Shown piece by piece: positions 32,302 through 45,273 of a stretch of DNA of 64,000 nt. The notes beneath the pieces were generated by a model, which saw nothing but the letters and a program-made list of their open reading frames with translations, ran no database searches and had not been told where the DNA came from. The DNA is from Microthyrium microscopicum (taxonomy: Eukaryota; Ascomycota; Dothideomycetes; Microthyriales; Microthyriaceae). The stretch's first letter is position 1, and the number at the start of each line of letters is the position of its first letter. Position numbers and translations under genes: made by a program. Location: positions 248,001 through 312,000 of the forward strand of contig MU004239.1 of NCBI GenBank assembly GCA_010405405.1, in the 5' to 3' direction.

Positions 32302-34391
32302 ATGGCAGAATATATGGCAAATCACCGAGACTTTGATGCTGTCGACCACTTACCCGCCGAGGAGTATGATGAGAAGAACACGCGACGACTCTTGAGAAAG
32401 GTTGACTTGAATCTCATTCCACTTCTCAGTCTGCTCTACTTGTATGAGCCCTCTTCCTCTCTCTGCTTACCCCTATTGACAAAGGCATAGCCTATCTTTC
32501 CTCGATCGAAGCAACATTGGCAACGCTAGACTCGCCAATTTGGAGAGAGACCTGCACATGTCAGGCCTAAACTACAACGTGCGCAATACTTACTTAACAA
32601 TGACAAGGCACTAACTTGACAGAATGCGCTAGCCATATTCTTCCCCTTCTACGTAGCCGCAGAGATCCCATCAAATCTCATGATGCAGGTACTATTGCCC
32701 CTTCTCCAACCCGCTCTTCCTAAACCCATGGCGTAAATCCATGCTAATCATGACAGGCCACCCGCCCATCCAGATGGATCCCATCCATCATGGTCGTTTG
32801 GGGCTTGATGTGTATTATCATGGGCTTCGTCAAGTCCTACGCTGGTCTCATGGCCGTACGCGCTGCACTTGGCCTCGCAGAAGGTGGTCTGTTTCCAGGA
32901 ATCACCTTCTACTTGACTTTATGGTACTGTCGCCATGAGACTGGTTTGCGCATGTCGTTGTTCTTTTCTGCGGCGACTCTGGCTGGAGCGTTCGGAGGAT
33001 TGCTGGCGAGGGCGATCATGCTGATTGATGGGAAGGGAGGGTTGGCGAGTTGGCAGTGGATCTTTGTCATTGAGGGGATTGCTACTGTGATTATTGGTAT
33101 GGTTCCGAGGGTGGTGGTTTGCTGGGACGTTGACTAATTCTGATAGCTACGGTGGCTTTTTTCGTCATGAAGTGAGTCTCCCCGTGCGGCGACATCCTCG
33201 TTTTGATTGATCGCATTCTATCGAGTGTCACTATGGAGCAGTATCAAGGGCATCGCGGCTGATGTAAGGTGTCTGGTGCTTGTAAATGTACTGACAATGT
33301 CCAGTGACCTCCCAGAGACTGCCAGATTCTTGACTGAGCATGAGAAGATGGAAGTCGTGCGACGACGTAAGTTTCGTCCAGAAAACCTGGTCTCAAGTGG
33401 ACTTGCTTGAGATCTTTGATCTCAGTTCCTGGCGGTTCATACAAGCTATCCATCAAGCTAGCTGGTGTTGACAACAATCCGTACTGACAAGCCTCTAGTA
33501 CACGAAGATCATGGACCGAGCGACGAAAAGTTCTCAATGAAGTATATCTGGGACGCATTCAAGGTAAGTTTACAATCCTATTCTGCCTCACTTAGGCAGA
33601 TTATCCAATAGCCGCTGTATTCCGAGCCTGCTGATGAAATGGCCGGACTTGGTTTGCATGTCATGGAGCTTACCCAGTCGTTGTTCCAAATGGACGCAGA
33701 TTATGTACGATAAACGATCATCCAAGCTGACGATATCCAGGACTGGAAGATTTGGGCCTACTGCCTCGCAACAGTCGGCATCTTCACACCTCTCTACTGC
33801 ATCAGCCTCTTTCTCCCCACAATCGTAAAAGATCTAGGCTACACCAACAACAAAGCCCAATTAATGACCGTCCCACCCTACGTCTTTGCCTGTGCCTGCT
33901 GCATCTGCAATGGCTTTGTCGCCGACAAGATCCGCCAACGAGGCTTGCTAATCGCCGGATTTCTAGCTCTCGCGTGAGTATCACCTACACCCATCCATGC
34001 AAACTCTCCAACTAACCCTCATCCCAGTCTAACCGGCGCCATAATCCTCGCCGCCTCTCCCAACGCACACGTAAAGTACTTTGGCACCTTCTTCCTCGCA
34101 GGCGGCATCTACACCTGCGTGCCAGCCATCTGTGCGTGGAACGGCAACAACATCCAGCAGCGCTACAAGCGCAGTGTTGGCATGGCATTGCAGGGCGCTA
34201 TGGGGAATTTGGGAGGAATTATCAGTGCGTATATGTATCTTCCGAAGGATGGGCCACAGTATCATCGGGGTCATGGGGCGCTGTGTGGGGTCATTGGGGT
34301 GGCGTGTGTTACTAGTTTGTTTTTGACGTGGTGGTTTCGCAAGGAGAATAAGAGGGCGGGTATGGGTGGTGGATTTCGGTATACGGTGTGA
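32302..34391 (+). CDS. MFS transporter, Dal5/TNA1-like anion:cation symporter family
   Basis: Nine exons: 32302-32441, 32491-32578, 32623-32688, 32757-33096, 33147-33171, 33305-33366, 33499-33563, 33741-33973 and 34028-34391, 460 residues with consistent phases. The start is MAEYMANHRDFDAVDHLPAEEYDEK, then RRLLRKVDLNLIPLL, the loop LSFLDRSNIGNARL, and EIPSNLMM, all hallmarks of the allantoate/nicotinate permease group. The second conserved loop is AALGLAEGGLFPGITFYLTLWY. The cytoplasmic linker is short (LPETARFLTEHEK). The second half includes WAYCLATVGIFTPLYCISLFLPTIV and WNGNNIQQRYKRSVGMALQGAMGNLGG. Substrate is unknown; vitamins, allantoate or dipeptides are typical. It sits in the plasma membrane with about 12 helices. 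Exons 5 and 6 are very small and the least certain. Confidence 0.82.
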
Positions 34392-34624
34392 GAGATGGGT
34401 GATATGGGTGAGAATTTGGCGATTGATGGCGTGGATGGGGATGCAGATTGAGGTTATGAGTGGTTCATTCGAGCTCCGTTTGACGACTCAGGCTATATAA
34501 TTTGAGCTTGGAACTGGGCGATGGATCGGTAAGTAAATAGACTGCCAGCTGGAGTAATACCGGTACTATAGTTGAGTGAAAGGATCAGATTGAGACCAAA
34601 TACCATGCATATATCGAGCGGTGT

Positions 34625-35853
34625 TTAATTATCCCGTAAGAGATATTCAAGTATCTTCTCATACGCTATAGCCGCATCTTCAAGTTCCTTCACTTTCAGA
34701 TGCTCATTAGGCCCATGGCAGACTTGTATGCTACCCGGACCATACAGATACTGCTTATGCTTGCCCTCCAGATTCGGTATGTCGGTGCCATAATTGACTG
34801 ACACGGAGTCGAAATCTGGTATATCAGTGTCTATGCGAACAGGTCCGTAGCCTCTGTTGCTGAATGACACGGATAGATGACCTCCTTGGGCCTCTGTTTG
34901 GGACTTGATGGGTTTGAGTGCGTCTTGAACCAAGTCTCGTATGTGCTCAGGGGAACCAGACGCTATGCGAATCGAGATTTCCGCTGTGGCGCTTGCTGGG
35001 ACGACATTGTTGGCCACGCCGCCTTGAATCATGCCAAAGTTGATAGTGCTGTTTCCAAGCACCTTGTCTGCCGGCAATTCACCTTCCAATTTTTCTAAAG
35101 CGTTCAAGCAGTGCAGGAGAATTCTATTCGCATCAATGCCAAGCCAGGGATAGCCTGAGTGTGCTGCTTTGCCTTCAATGGAGAGGGTGAAGGACATCAT
35201 GCCTTTATGGCCGCTGGCAAGTCTGCCTTCCGTTGGCTCGCCAAAGAGGACGGCGGAGTAGTTTGAAGGCGCGTTCGCAGAGAAATACTTCATTCCTGTG
35301 CCACTGACTTCTTCACCAACAACGTAGAGTAGGGATAGAGATTTTGTAGACTTTGTTGTTTGCAAGAGGCGTAATGACGCGATGATTTGGGCGGCGACGC
35401 ATGCTTTTGCATCCACAGAACCTCGTCCCCAAATCGAGCCATTGTGGATGGAATATGGGATATATGGAGGGACCTGTAGCGATTTAGATCATGAAGAATG
35501 GGACGAGCCTGTACGGATTATTGGCTTACAGTGTCAATGTGGCTGGTGACGAGAATATCAGTTTTGTTGGAATTTACATAGGCCAAGATATTAAGTCTAT
35601 CTTTGGTCACATATTGTTTTTGGACTTGGAAACCATGCATTACTAGGTACGAGGCGAGCCAGTCTCCAATAGCTTGTTCATTGCCGGATATGGATTCAAT
35701 CTCGATCAATCGGCGATGTAAAGACAATAGCTCTGTATTGGAGGTAGAGGATGCGGGCAGGGATGGTCGGGTTAGTAGTGGGAGTTGGGTAGCGAGACAG
35801 GTAATTGCGGATGTTAGTAGTAAGCATAGCGATAGAGATTGAGAACGCTTCAT
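34625..35853 (-). CDS. Secreted M20-family metallopeptidase
   Basis: Two exons, 35853-35530 and 35473-34625, 390 residues, phase-0 junction at SHIDT|VPPYIPYS. The first 21 residues (MKRSQSLSLCLLLTSAITCLA) form a clear signal peptide, so the start is that ATG rather than the upstream in-frame ones. Zinc ligands of the ArgE/DapE/CPG2 family are visible: His in TSHIDT, bridging Asp in GRGSVDAKA, Glu-Glu in VVGEEVSGTG, then a GEPTE segment and a late His in VCHGPNEHLKV. The dimerisation lid begins ASGHKGMMSFTLSIEGKAAHSGYP. It should hydrolyse N-acyl amino acids or small peptides outside the cell or in the vacuole; the substrate is not known. Confidence 0.85.
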
Positions 35854-37910
35854 GATTGAATAAAGGAGAATAGAGCAAAGGGAACTGGAGGATTGTGGAG
35901 TGTAGAGAGATTGATCGCAGGAGCGAATGCGGAAGACAGTCGCATAGGAGGTGCAAGAGTCAAGGCGGGGCAGTGGCGGATCGTGGATCGTCGGGCTATA
36001 ATTCAAGTGGTTGGTTTTAAGCGAAAAGGGTATATTTTCCTGTGATTGCTATGATACGTAGATAATGTAGATATTTCAGAAGATGTTGTTTTAAAAAACA
36101 TGTATAAATTTGGTAGGAACCAAGCAACCGGTGCATGAAGCTGTGCCGAGTTTCCGTTGACGGCTGGGAGAGATGTTGAAGTAAAGGCGGCGCTTTGAAG
36201 CAAAGGTTGTTCGGAGTCGGTTCCGTAGCTTAAAGGGTAAATTCGAGCCACTCGGCCAAAGAGCTGGGCGCTTTGACAGGGCAGCCACGCCGTTGACACT
36301 AACTTTATCGGGCATGATTGAGTTAAACTTCAGGCAGGAACGGCCCAAGAATGAGGCATATTTTACTGGAAGGCACGACGGCTAACTACTGCATAGGGGA
36401 AGTACTCCTGGTATCGATTTCCGAGTATGGCAAGCACAATCAAACATCAAATGAGATAAAGAGAGGCAATGGAGGAAGGCACCTGGGTGCAGCTGACATC
36501 TGGACCGTGATCGATCGCCATCAAGTCAAATAATGGAAAGAACAGACAACGACTGGTTCAAAGTAGTAATGAAACTGTCTATCGTATGTATCTCCTAATT
36601 TACTAGTCATGTCTTGTGTCTAGTTGTTGAAGCAGGATGCGTGGATGGACAGACGCAATGGGTACAAGATAAGATCGACTGCTCACCAGTCTCTTCACAA
36701 CGCACTTGATCGTGTCGATGGCATTTAAGTTATATGTACCCAGGCAAAAAGGCAAGAGATGCTGCAGGCTAAAATCGCCATCTGCAAAAGTATCAAAGAT
36801 GCATTGCCCTACGGAGAAGACTCCGATATGTTACAGGGGCTGGACCATGGCCAACCTTGCCGAAGATGCAAGACCCATGCCATCGGCTACCTCACCACCC
36901 CAAACTACTCTCCATATTTCCCGATCTTCCTCTCTCTCCTCGATTTATTGGCCTTGGCCACAACAACCGCCTTTCCACTTCTCCTCCACTCTTGTCGCTC
37001 AACTCGCTGTCTAAGGTCCTTGGCTGCTCACTATCCTCCATCACCTTGCAAGGTTAAAGCCCATCCCACTGACTCCCTTTGCCTCTCTTTACACTGCCTG
37101 TCACTTGCCCAATCTGCTTCGCGTTAAAGCGATTACTGCCTATCCGTATCTCGACCCTTCAGACTTCTCCCTAGGTCTAGCCAGCTAAGCCGTTTCAACC
37201 TTCTCTCGCCATCTCGATTGCACAACTCAATTCAGCTGTTATACTACCCGCTGACCTGTCGACAATCGATGCTAAACTAGCAATTTTCTCGCTGCAGCCT
37301 CGGGACGACCGTCTACGTCTCCATAATCTTAGCACTAAGCATGTAGCAGCTGCTTTCCACTCGCCAAATCTACCACTGCCTAGCACCCAAACGCCAACAA
37401 GAAAAAACGTGCCGCTCGCGTGCTTGTCTTTTCGCTTCTTTCTCATGCTAAAATAGCCTTCTTCTTTTGCCATCAGTTTACGGCGAGTACACGATTGTCC
37501 GAAACTGAAGGCCCTTTTATTTTCCTCCACCACCTATTTCTTACTATTACGCGACGTCATGAGCCAGAACCTCAACTGACTAGAACCCTTTTGTTTTACT
37601 ACCAAATTCGACAAGTTAGTGACTTTGTCGCCTTCTGTCTGCTCCCTTTTGGCTCAAAACTGTCCCATCAATATCTTCACCGTCTCCTCTTTCTGTCAGT
37701 GACACTACCGGCTTCGCCAAGCTGCTGTTTCTTTGACCACGCTCTACTTTTGCATCTGTACGTTCTGCTAGCCTTCTATTCTCCCTTGCGCTCTCGTCAT
37801 TAACCGATGCGCCAGCTCTCAACAGGTCAAATCTCTTGTCTCTATTTTATCAAGGCCATTTATTCCCATGCTGCCTGTTCTATACAACAGTCCCACCAAC
37901 CCAGCTCTTC
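35854..37910. other. Long divergent intergenic region and HMG-gene leader
   Basis: No gene supported in 2057 bp. From about 36860 to 37910 the plus strand is strongly pyrimidine-rich (CT), typical of long fungal 5' leaders before regulators, and contains upstream frames such as 37420-37803 (127 codons) that look like low-complexity leader, not conserved protein. The AT-rich part near 36000-36120 is the M20 gene promoter side. Confidence 0.35.
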
Positions 37911-39688
37911 ATGACAGACCTAAGTGACCGCTTTGCACGGCTGGGTCTCACCGAGTACTTCCCTAGCTTCGTTACAGAAGGTTTTGATACCTGGGAAACT
38001 GTCTTGGATATTACCGAGTCTGATTTGTATGTACCTCGTCCTTGGCATCTATACACCAATCACTAACTTTGATAGGACCTATCTAAATGTGAAATTGGGT
38101 CATCGAAGAGTAAAATTTTATACTCCTTCGTCCCTATCCGTATACTGACCTCAATCTTCCTCAGAAACTCCAGCGGGCTATAGCCGAATACAGAGGGCAA
38201 CCGCCGGATCGTGCTCTTGCGCCAGAATTGTCAAAGTCCAGTATCGATCCGGCCTGTAGAAGCGACGACTCGGGTACAGAAAGAAAAGATTCAGCACCTC
38301 GGGTGTCAAACTCCTCAGCCACTGGCTCAGGGAACCCTCCTGTCACCACTGGAACTAAACGAAAGTACCGTCGCCACCCAAAAGTATGTGTATTTCAACT
38401 TTAATATTATCAAGCTGATCACGTATGATTAAAGCCAGACACCAATGCACCTGAAAGACCGCCATCAGCCTACGTAATTTTCTCTAATCGTAAGTATCCA
38501 TCCCGTCATTTAATAGCCATATCGACCAAGTTTTTTTGTATTTAACTGTTCACAGAGATCCGTGAGGAACTGAAGGGTCAAGAACTCTCCTTTACAGAAA
38601 TTGCAAAGGTTGTAGGTGAACGATGGCAGGTTCTCAGCCCGCAGATAAGGGAGACTTGTGAACAGCAGGCAAATGCCGCCAAGGAAAGATATTATACTGA
38701 GCTGGCGGAGTATAAGAAAACTAGAGCATACGCTTCCTATCAAGAGTATCTACTAGAGTTCAAGGCCAAGCATTCCGTTCCGCGCACAGGTATTTACTTT
38801 CTGTTCTCTTTCGCTATCAAAGCTGATGAATCCATAGCCGATGGAAAGCGATCTAGACTTGAGAGCGAACCAAGTTCCATAGCTTCGTATACGACTCCCA
38901 CCGGCGAGCATCAAAATTCTATGCTCGAACGGCCATCGTCACATCAATCTGCGCCTTCTTTGTCTACGGGTGTCACACGCAGTTCTGGATCAAGCCCGCC
39001 AGGCGCAAATCACTCCGCATTCAGAAGACCTACGTCCTCCTCTCCCGCACTCCGCACCGAGCAATTGCACTCTCCCAGAAGAGCTGACGCATATTCCCCT
39101 GGCGCTGGTACGAATCCACCGGCGCAAGAGTATCGCGCTATCGGTATAGGGAGGTCGAATGCAGCGGATAGTTGGCACCGAGATACCGGTGTGCCTGCCA
39201 GTATTCCTTCTACTGCAAACCACTCTGGAAGCCATACCGGAAGCCAGGCCCCGTATCAATCGCGAAACACGGATACCTGGCAGTCGCGGGATGTAGATAT
39301 CGTCCAGCATGGCACACAGCATACTCATAACCATTTCCCTGCGCTCACGCGCCGACAATCACGAGAGTCGATATCGAATCCTCCGCCTCTCGTACGCGCC
39401 GGATCAACATTATCTTCATTGGAGAGCGTCACGCAACCTTCCATAGTGCCCAATCTCCTCCCAACGATCGAAGGCGCAAAACAAATACCAACACCTACAC
39501 GAACATTACCGCAACCTGTCGTCACGATGGCATCACGAGGGCCTGTAAATTTGGTCGAGGGTCATACGTTACCACCCCTGGTAGCTCCGATACGAGATGG
39601 CCATGGACAGAGAGCGGCGAATTGGCCGGCTCTACTGAGGGCTACTGAGCTGGCGAGGGAGGATTTGAATGATGGCGAGGCGGATTGA
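37911..39688 (+). CDS. SAM-domain plus HMG-box protein, possibly 3'-frameshifted
   Basis: Six exons: 37911-38026, 38076-38109, 38165-38383, 38435-38489, 38556-38789 and 38838-39688, 502 residues. Residues 1-60 form a SAM-like domain (LSDRFARLGLTEYFPSFVTEGFDTWETV, then TYLNVKLGHRRKLQRAIAEYRG). A basic linker TKRKYRRHPK leads into an HMG box at about 125-200: NAPERPPSAYVIFSNQIREE, LSFTEIAKVVGERWQVLS, CEQQANAAKERYYTELAEYKKT. The C-terminal ~280 residues are Ser/Pro-rich and disordered. It is likely a nuclear DNA-binding regulator; targets unknown. After the stop, protein-like sequence continues in another frame and then back in this frame (see findings), so the true C-terminus may be about 45 residues longer in relatives. 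Confidence 0.8.
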
Positions 39689-40219
39689 ACGAGCTTGCTA
39701 AACATGTGAAGGAGAAGCATACGAGGGAGAAGATGCTCAAGGATGAACACTTGTGCGGAACAAGATGAGGTCGAGTATGCAGAAAGATATGGATTAGAAG
39801 ATCCCGCGAGTCCAAAGAGTGGTTGTCCATAACGCTACTCTTGGCCTCATATTTCGGTTTTTAGCGCATCATACATGCTGCTCTTGATGAGAGATATACG
39901 ATGATTACTGGATGATATATGCTCGAAATCATTGAGCGTTCCCATTTTGGAGATTGTCTAAATATAGATATATATCAAATGTCCTGCGGAGAACGAGAAA
40001 TCTAGACATGATGAGAAGGACATTTAAAGTTGTGAGGATTAACAGTGACAATATTATATGCTTCTCTACGATTTTCAAAAGTGTCTAACATGATCAATAT
40101 GTGTTAAACTAGCAGCAGATATAACCCATTTTCATTCTTACTCCAGCCATATATTGGCATTTCCTTCACCACCACATCACTTACGCTACTAGTGTCTTTA
40201 TATTACTCTTCCCTCGTAT
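39689..40219. other. Convergent 3' region
   Basis: This 531-bp stretch between convergent genes begins with apparent coding remnants of the HMG gene (39685-39768 in one frame, then about 39758-39830 in the gene's own frame) and continues as AT-rich 3' untranslated sequence. No other gene seen. Confidence 0.4.
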
Positions 40220-43200
40220 CTACGGATTCCAAACCGCTCCTCCATGATAACTAGCAATCTCCTCCTTCGTAATCCCACTCCTCTCACACATGCCACTAAA
40301 TATCCCACCCGCCTCAAACAACCTCAACGGATTATCCACCTCCGCAATACGCCCCTGATCCATCACCACAATACGATCATACGAGATAATCGTCTTCAAT
40401 CTATGCGCAATGCAAAGCAGCGTCTTACCCTTGAAGGCCGTCATGATCGTATTCTGAATCTTCTTATCCGTCTCAAAATCTACAGAGGACGTGGCTTCGT
40501 CGCACACGATGATTTGTGAATTTCGCACAAGTGCGCGCGCGAGTGCCATCATTTGCCGTTGGCCGAGGGAGAAGTTTAATCCTTCTTCTTCGACTGTGCT
40601 GTCAAGATGCAATTTGCCCTGCTTTTCTTCGTCGCCTGTGATGCCCTTTGCTGCATCGGCGGTGGCTTGTTTGGAGGCGGCGAGGGCGGTGGCGGCAGTT
40701 TGTACATTGTCGCTTTCTACGAGATCGGCGGCGCGGAGCGCGTGCCAGAGCTCGAGGTCGGTGTGTTCGCCAAAGGGGTCGAGGTTGGAGCGGATGGTGC
40801 CGCGGAAGAGGGTGGGGTCTTGGGGAATGATGGAGAGTTTTGTGCGCAGGTCGAGGAGGCCGATGGTGGAGATGTCGATGTTGTCGATTGTTATGGAGCC
40901 GCCGGAGATTTCGACCATGCGGAATAGGGTGCTCATGATGGAGGATTTGCCGGCTCCGGTGCGGCCGACGATGCCGATGCGTTCGCCGGGTTGGACGTGG
41001 AGGTCGAGATCTTTGAGGACGAGGGGGAGACCGTCGCGGTAGCGCATTTGGACGTGGTTGAATTTGATTTCGCCGCGTTGGGGCCAGGATTCTGGGACGG
41101 GGGCGAGGTGGGCGGGTGCTTCTTCGTCGAGTTCGGTGGCGTAGTAGTGGAGGCGCTCGGTGGAGTTCATGTTGTTTTCTACTTCGGCGAGTTGGCGGAC
41201 GGTGAATTGGATCATTTGCACGATGGAGAGGATGTAGGAGAGTACGAGACCGCCGATGGATGGGTTGATTGAGAAACGACTCGTGACGACGAGGAGACCG
41301 ACGGTGAAGACGAGCAAGTTTCCTATACAGTCGAGACGGATGGATAGCCAGCGCTGGTTGGCGAATGTGAGGAAGTAGATTCCATTCATGCCGTCAATGG
41401 CATCGCGGACGCTTTCGCGGAATCGATCCTCAAGACGATAGGCGCGGATTGTGGCGACTCCAGAGACAGCTTCACTGAAGCGTGAGAAGACGTATGAACG
41501 CTCGACAGCTTCGTGACGCTTGATTTCACGGGCTGAAGATCGATAGTAGGCGGCGGAGAAGCAGAAGCCGATGAAGAGTGGTCCTAGTGCTACGGCAAAG
41601 TAGTGGAAGTAGGCGATGATGAGCGCGAATACACTTATGATCATGCCGAGGGTCATGAAGTACATTCTCATGGCATCAGTCAAATTGTTGTCCATGGTAT
41701 CGATATCTCGAGAGAATCGATTGGTGATACGTCCAAGTGGCGTGGTGTCAAAGAATGACATTGGTGCTCTTAGTACTCGGCGCATGGAATCTCGAAGCAT
41801 GTGTTTGCTAGCCTGGGTTCCGAATACTGAGAGTGATAGAGAGTATAAGAACATGAATAGAGATTGACTGGCTCCAAGGGCGGCATAAACTCCAATCTGA
41901 TAGTACGGTTAGATCATCACTTTCAAATCGGATTGGCAAACTTACGTATACTCCTTTGGAATAGCCCCATTTGTTTGCAGTCCACCAAGAAAGCCAAAGA
42001 CTGGTTGCAATGTTGGAACCTTGAGTGAGTACCAAGAGCACAAATACCAAAGGCGCAACCCAGTATCCGCCAGCTGCTTTGACGTAAGCTCCATAGACTC
42101 CCCAGCCTACAGCCTTGGTCTGTCGTTCTTCGATGGTCATGAGAGCAACACCCTTTTTCGCACCCTTTGTCGTAGCCTTCTTCTCTTCTTCAATCTCATC
42201 ATTAATTTCTTCTTTGACCTCTTCCTCCTTTTCTTCTTGGCTAGTGCTAGACATGAGTTTCTGGAACTCTTCGCTCGTAGCCATAAGATTGTTGAAAGTA
42301 TCAATAGTCTTGATATGGCCATCATCCATCCATATAATTCGGTCGCAACGATTGAGTACGTGTAATTGATGGGTAGCAAGGATTCGGCACTTGCCCTTGA
42401 GTAGACCACAGATGGCATTGTCCATGATGTGGCGTCCAACATGAGCATCGACAGCAGATAGAGGATCATCCATCAGGACAATGTCCGCGTTGAAGTATAT
42501 CGCTCGTGCAATGTTCAATCGCTGTTTCTGACCTCCTGAAACGGTGATACCACGCTCACCAATCTCAGTCATGTCGCCATTTGGAAGCATCTCCAGATCG
42601 GGCCGTAGTGCACAAGCATCGACAACAGTATCGTACCAAGCCTGGTCAAATTCCTGTCCAAATACAAGGTTGTCGCGCACTGTAGTATTTTGAATCCAGG
42701 CATATTGAGGACAAAACGCGCGACTGGCACCCATCATGATTCGACCTTCAGTTTTGCGCATGTCACCAGCCAATGCCGCAAGCAAAGAGGATTTGCCGGA
42801 GCCGACTGTACCAATAACTGCAACGAGTTCATCTCGGCCTATACCAAAGTTCATGTCGTGGAGTTTGTATGGTTCCAATTCACGCGTAGAATCTTCGTCT
42901 TCCTTTTCACCTTTTGCCTTTCTCTTCGCGGCGTCCTTGTCGGACTTTTTGACAGCTTTGCGTTCGGCTTTGAGCGCTTTGGAGGACATTTTGCCTCTAC
43001 CTGGCTCCTTGTCAGGATCTTGAGTTGGGGCACGTTCCCAAGTAAAGCTGGCGTTCTCCAATGCAACAGCGTTCTTGTTCTCATAGTCCCACTCAAAATC
43101 TTCACTGGCTTCTTCGGCGAGGAGGAACTCCTGGATTCGGCGTACTGATGATATAGCGTCAATGACTTGTCCAAGTACCAATGGCAAGAAGTTGAGGGGC

Positions 43201-44796
43201 ATTCGAAGGCCGTTGAAAAGAGCGAGAGACGAAAAGATTGGTGCTGGATTGAGCTCGTGGTTTGACACAGAGTAAACGATGAATGCAATCATCGAGGCAA
43301 ATACAGGTACTGACATGGAAACAGCATTGATGGCGTTTCGTGTAGCCAGCAATTTCTGGATTGAGAAAATCTCACGTTTTCGAATTGCGAAAATTCGATC
43401 CAGAAACGACGCTTCCCAACCAAAGAACTTGACGAACCGAACAGATTGCAAAATCTCTTGAGTCATCGTAACACGTTGATCAGTGACTTTGTTGATGCCG
43501 ATACGACGCTTGAGTAATCCTCGAATCGCCCGAGCAAGGATTGGCATGGCAATGAGGAGAAGTGCAAAACCAGCAAGAGCACTGTACGTCAAGTTGATAA
43601 CCAAGAGTACCAATGCAATAAGGATCTGAATTGGGGCAGTCCAAAGCATATGGAAGAAACCAGAAGCTTGATCAACACGATAAGTGTCCACAGACATGAG
43701 ATTGATGATTCGACCATTGCTCCAGCCTCGACCGTCGCCGAGAATACCGGTTTTATCGGGAAGTTCGGCCTTCTTTGTCTTTTTCTTGAGTAGTTTCTTG
43801 TACCATTTTCTTTCTTCTTCGCTACCAGGCTTGATGTGTGGAGGGGGCATCTCAAGTGATTGGCCACCGGCTTTGGCTCTGCCAGATAGGCGCATAGCCT
43901 TGTCGAAGATGACTGTCATAAGAACAGCACGAAGTTGACCACCAACCATCATACCACGATAGAGAAAGTGATTACCGCAAAGAGATGAGGCAACCTGAAG
44001 AACCAGAATTCCAACCACAAGGCCAATACCACGGGATAGTGGCGGAGGTGCTCCGCCGTCGAATTTAGCGATATATGCATCTTGAGCAAAGGCGATGAGA
44101 AATCGTAGAAGAAAAGGGGACACAGTCTGAATGACTGATGACATGAGCTGGCAAGCACCACCTAGCAAAAATTCGAATTTAACAGTGTCGTAAAGTGCTC
44201 CTAGGAGCGGCCGCTTATCACCACGATCTAGGCGAGTCTTGAATGAAGCGTTGAGTTTGGTGGCTAATACTCGTGATGCCCGGTCAGGATTGACCAGGTA
44301 AAGATCGTTTAGTTCCAGCGTTCGCTTATAGCCAGTCTAAACTTTGGTTAGTAAATTGTTCAATCACTTGAAAAGGACTTCGTGGAAGCTTCTGCAAAGA
44401 ATGCAATGTTGCTGGAATTAAGAGCCAACTTACAGTCATCACCGGTTGAATCCATTGGAATATTAGTCTGCTGACCCAGTTGGCAGTATACTCTCTTGAA
44501 ACCTGTCTTTCTTTGGGTACTGGAGGAGGATTCCGCTTCAGTGGATTGAGTCGTCGAGACCATTTTTGTTTGGCGGGTTTTGATTGGATTGAAGTAGTTT
44601 CGTACATGATCTCAGAGCCCTTGGATGGCGAGCGAGAGAGTTGTCGTGACGAATTCTCTTTTTCAAGGCTGGTCATGATTTCCTTCTCGTCTCCATCTGC
44701 TGGAGATGCAACTGGCTCATCTTGAGCAGTAGTATTCGCCCCAACGGAAGGGTCGTTGGACTCCCACTCCTTCTCTGTTTGGCGTGGATTGCTCAT
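40220..44796 (-). CDS. YOR1: Full-size ABCC multidrug transporter, YOR1-like, 1476 aa
   Basis: Three exons, 44796-44434, 44336-41946 and 41896-40220, 1476 residues, both introns phase 0; yeast Yor1 is 1477 aa. There is no N-terminal TMD0, as in Yor1. Residues 1-95 are Ser/Glu-rich; TMD1 starts near ANWVSRLIFQWIQPVMT. NBD1: Walker A GTVGSGKSSLL, signature VSGGQKQR, Walker B IVLMDDPLSAVD with the Asp typical of MRP NBD1. A basic insertion (KKSDKDAAKRKAKGEKE) precedes NBD1, and an acidic coil (QEEKEEEVKEEINDEIEEE) follows it. NBD2: GRTGAGKSS, FSLGQRQ, IVCDEATSSVD with catalytic Glu, and the switch AHRLKT. It exports organic anions or drugs at the plasma membrane. A transposon lies about 480 bp upstream. 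Calling it YOR1 is by architecture and length. Confidence 0.88.
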
Positions 44797-45264
44797 GGTG
44801 GTACACACTTGTGCAGATCGACCTGAATGCAAGGGATCGCAAATGTGAGGTACCAGCTATGGGCAAAAGAACAATGGAATCTAATTTGTTACGGATGGGA
44901 AGCAGGTACTCGTGTAGTCTTTAAAGCCTCAAGCAAAAGCCAACCAAAGAATCGGTCTCGGCCTTTCCAGGCTTGCAACACAACAGGCTACAGGAAGCTT
45001 GAAAAAAATAAGGGTCCTTGACGGCTATCCAGCTATTCCACGGCAAATCGTGCATGGCAAAGGCATGCTCTAGGAGCGGATCTGGTAATCAAGCGACTAC
45101 GCTTCTTGTCAAACCAGGTCGCAATTGGATCTGGGGGAACGAGAAAAACGGTTTGTGGCTTGCAGCTCTGGCGTTTTTCCCACCACCATCATGAATCACT
45201 CTAGAATTCTTGCCTCAATTTCAACTAGGTAATCCTTGTTAGACAGGCCAGATGAATAGCTACT
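44797..45264. promoter_or_regulatory. YOR1-like gene promoter truncated by transposon
   Basis: Only 468 bp remain between the ABC transporter start and the target duplication of the inserted transposon. The native promoter upstream of this point now lies beyond the element, from 48181 onward. No specific element (such as a PDRE) was identified with confidence. Confidence 0.4.
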
Positions 45265-45273
45265 TTTAAACTG
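45265..45273 (+). repeat. Left target site duplication TTTAAACTG
   Basis: The nine bases TTTAAACTG directly abut the left terminal repeat and recur exactly at 48181-48189 after the right one. A 9-bp duplication is typical of Mutator-like elements. Confidence 0.9.

Noticed and set aside
37420-37803. 127-codon frame upstream of the HMG-box gene
   Set aside because: It is a CT-rich leader encoding Leu/Ser/Phe-rich low-complexity peptide, better explained as 5' leader.
40491-41272. Plus-strand frames of 93-183 codons opposite the ABC transporter
   Set aside because: They lie antisense to NBD2, which is fully explained on the minus strand with all ABC motifs.
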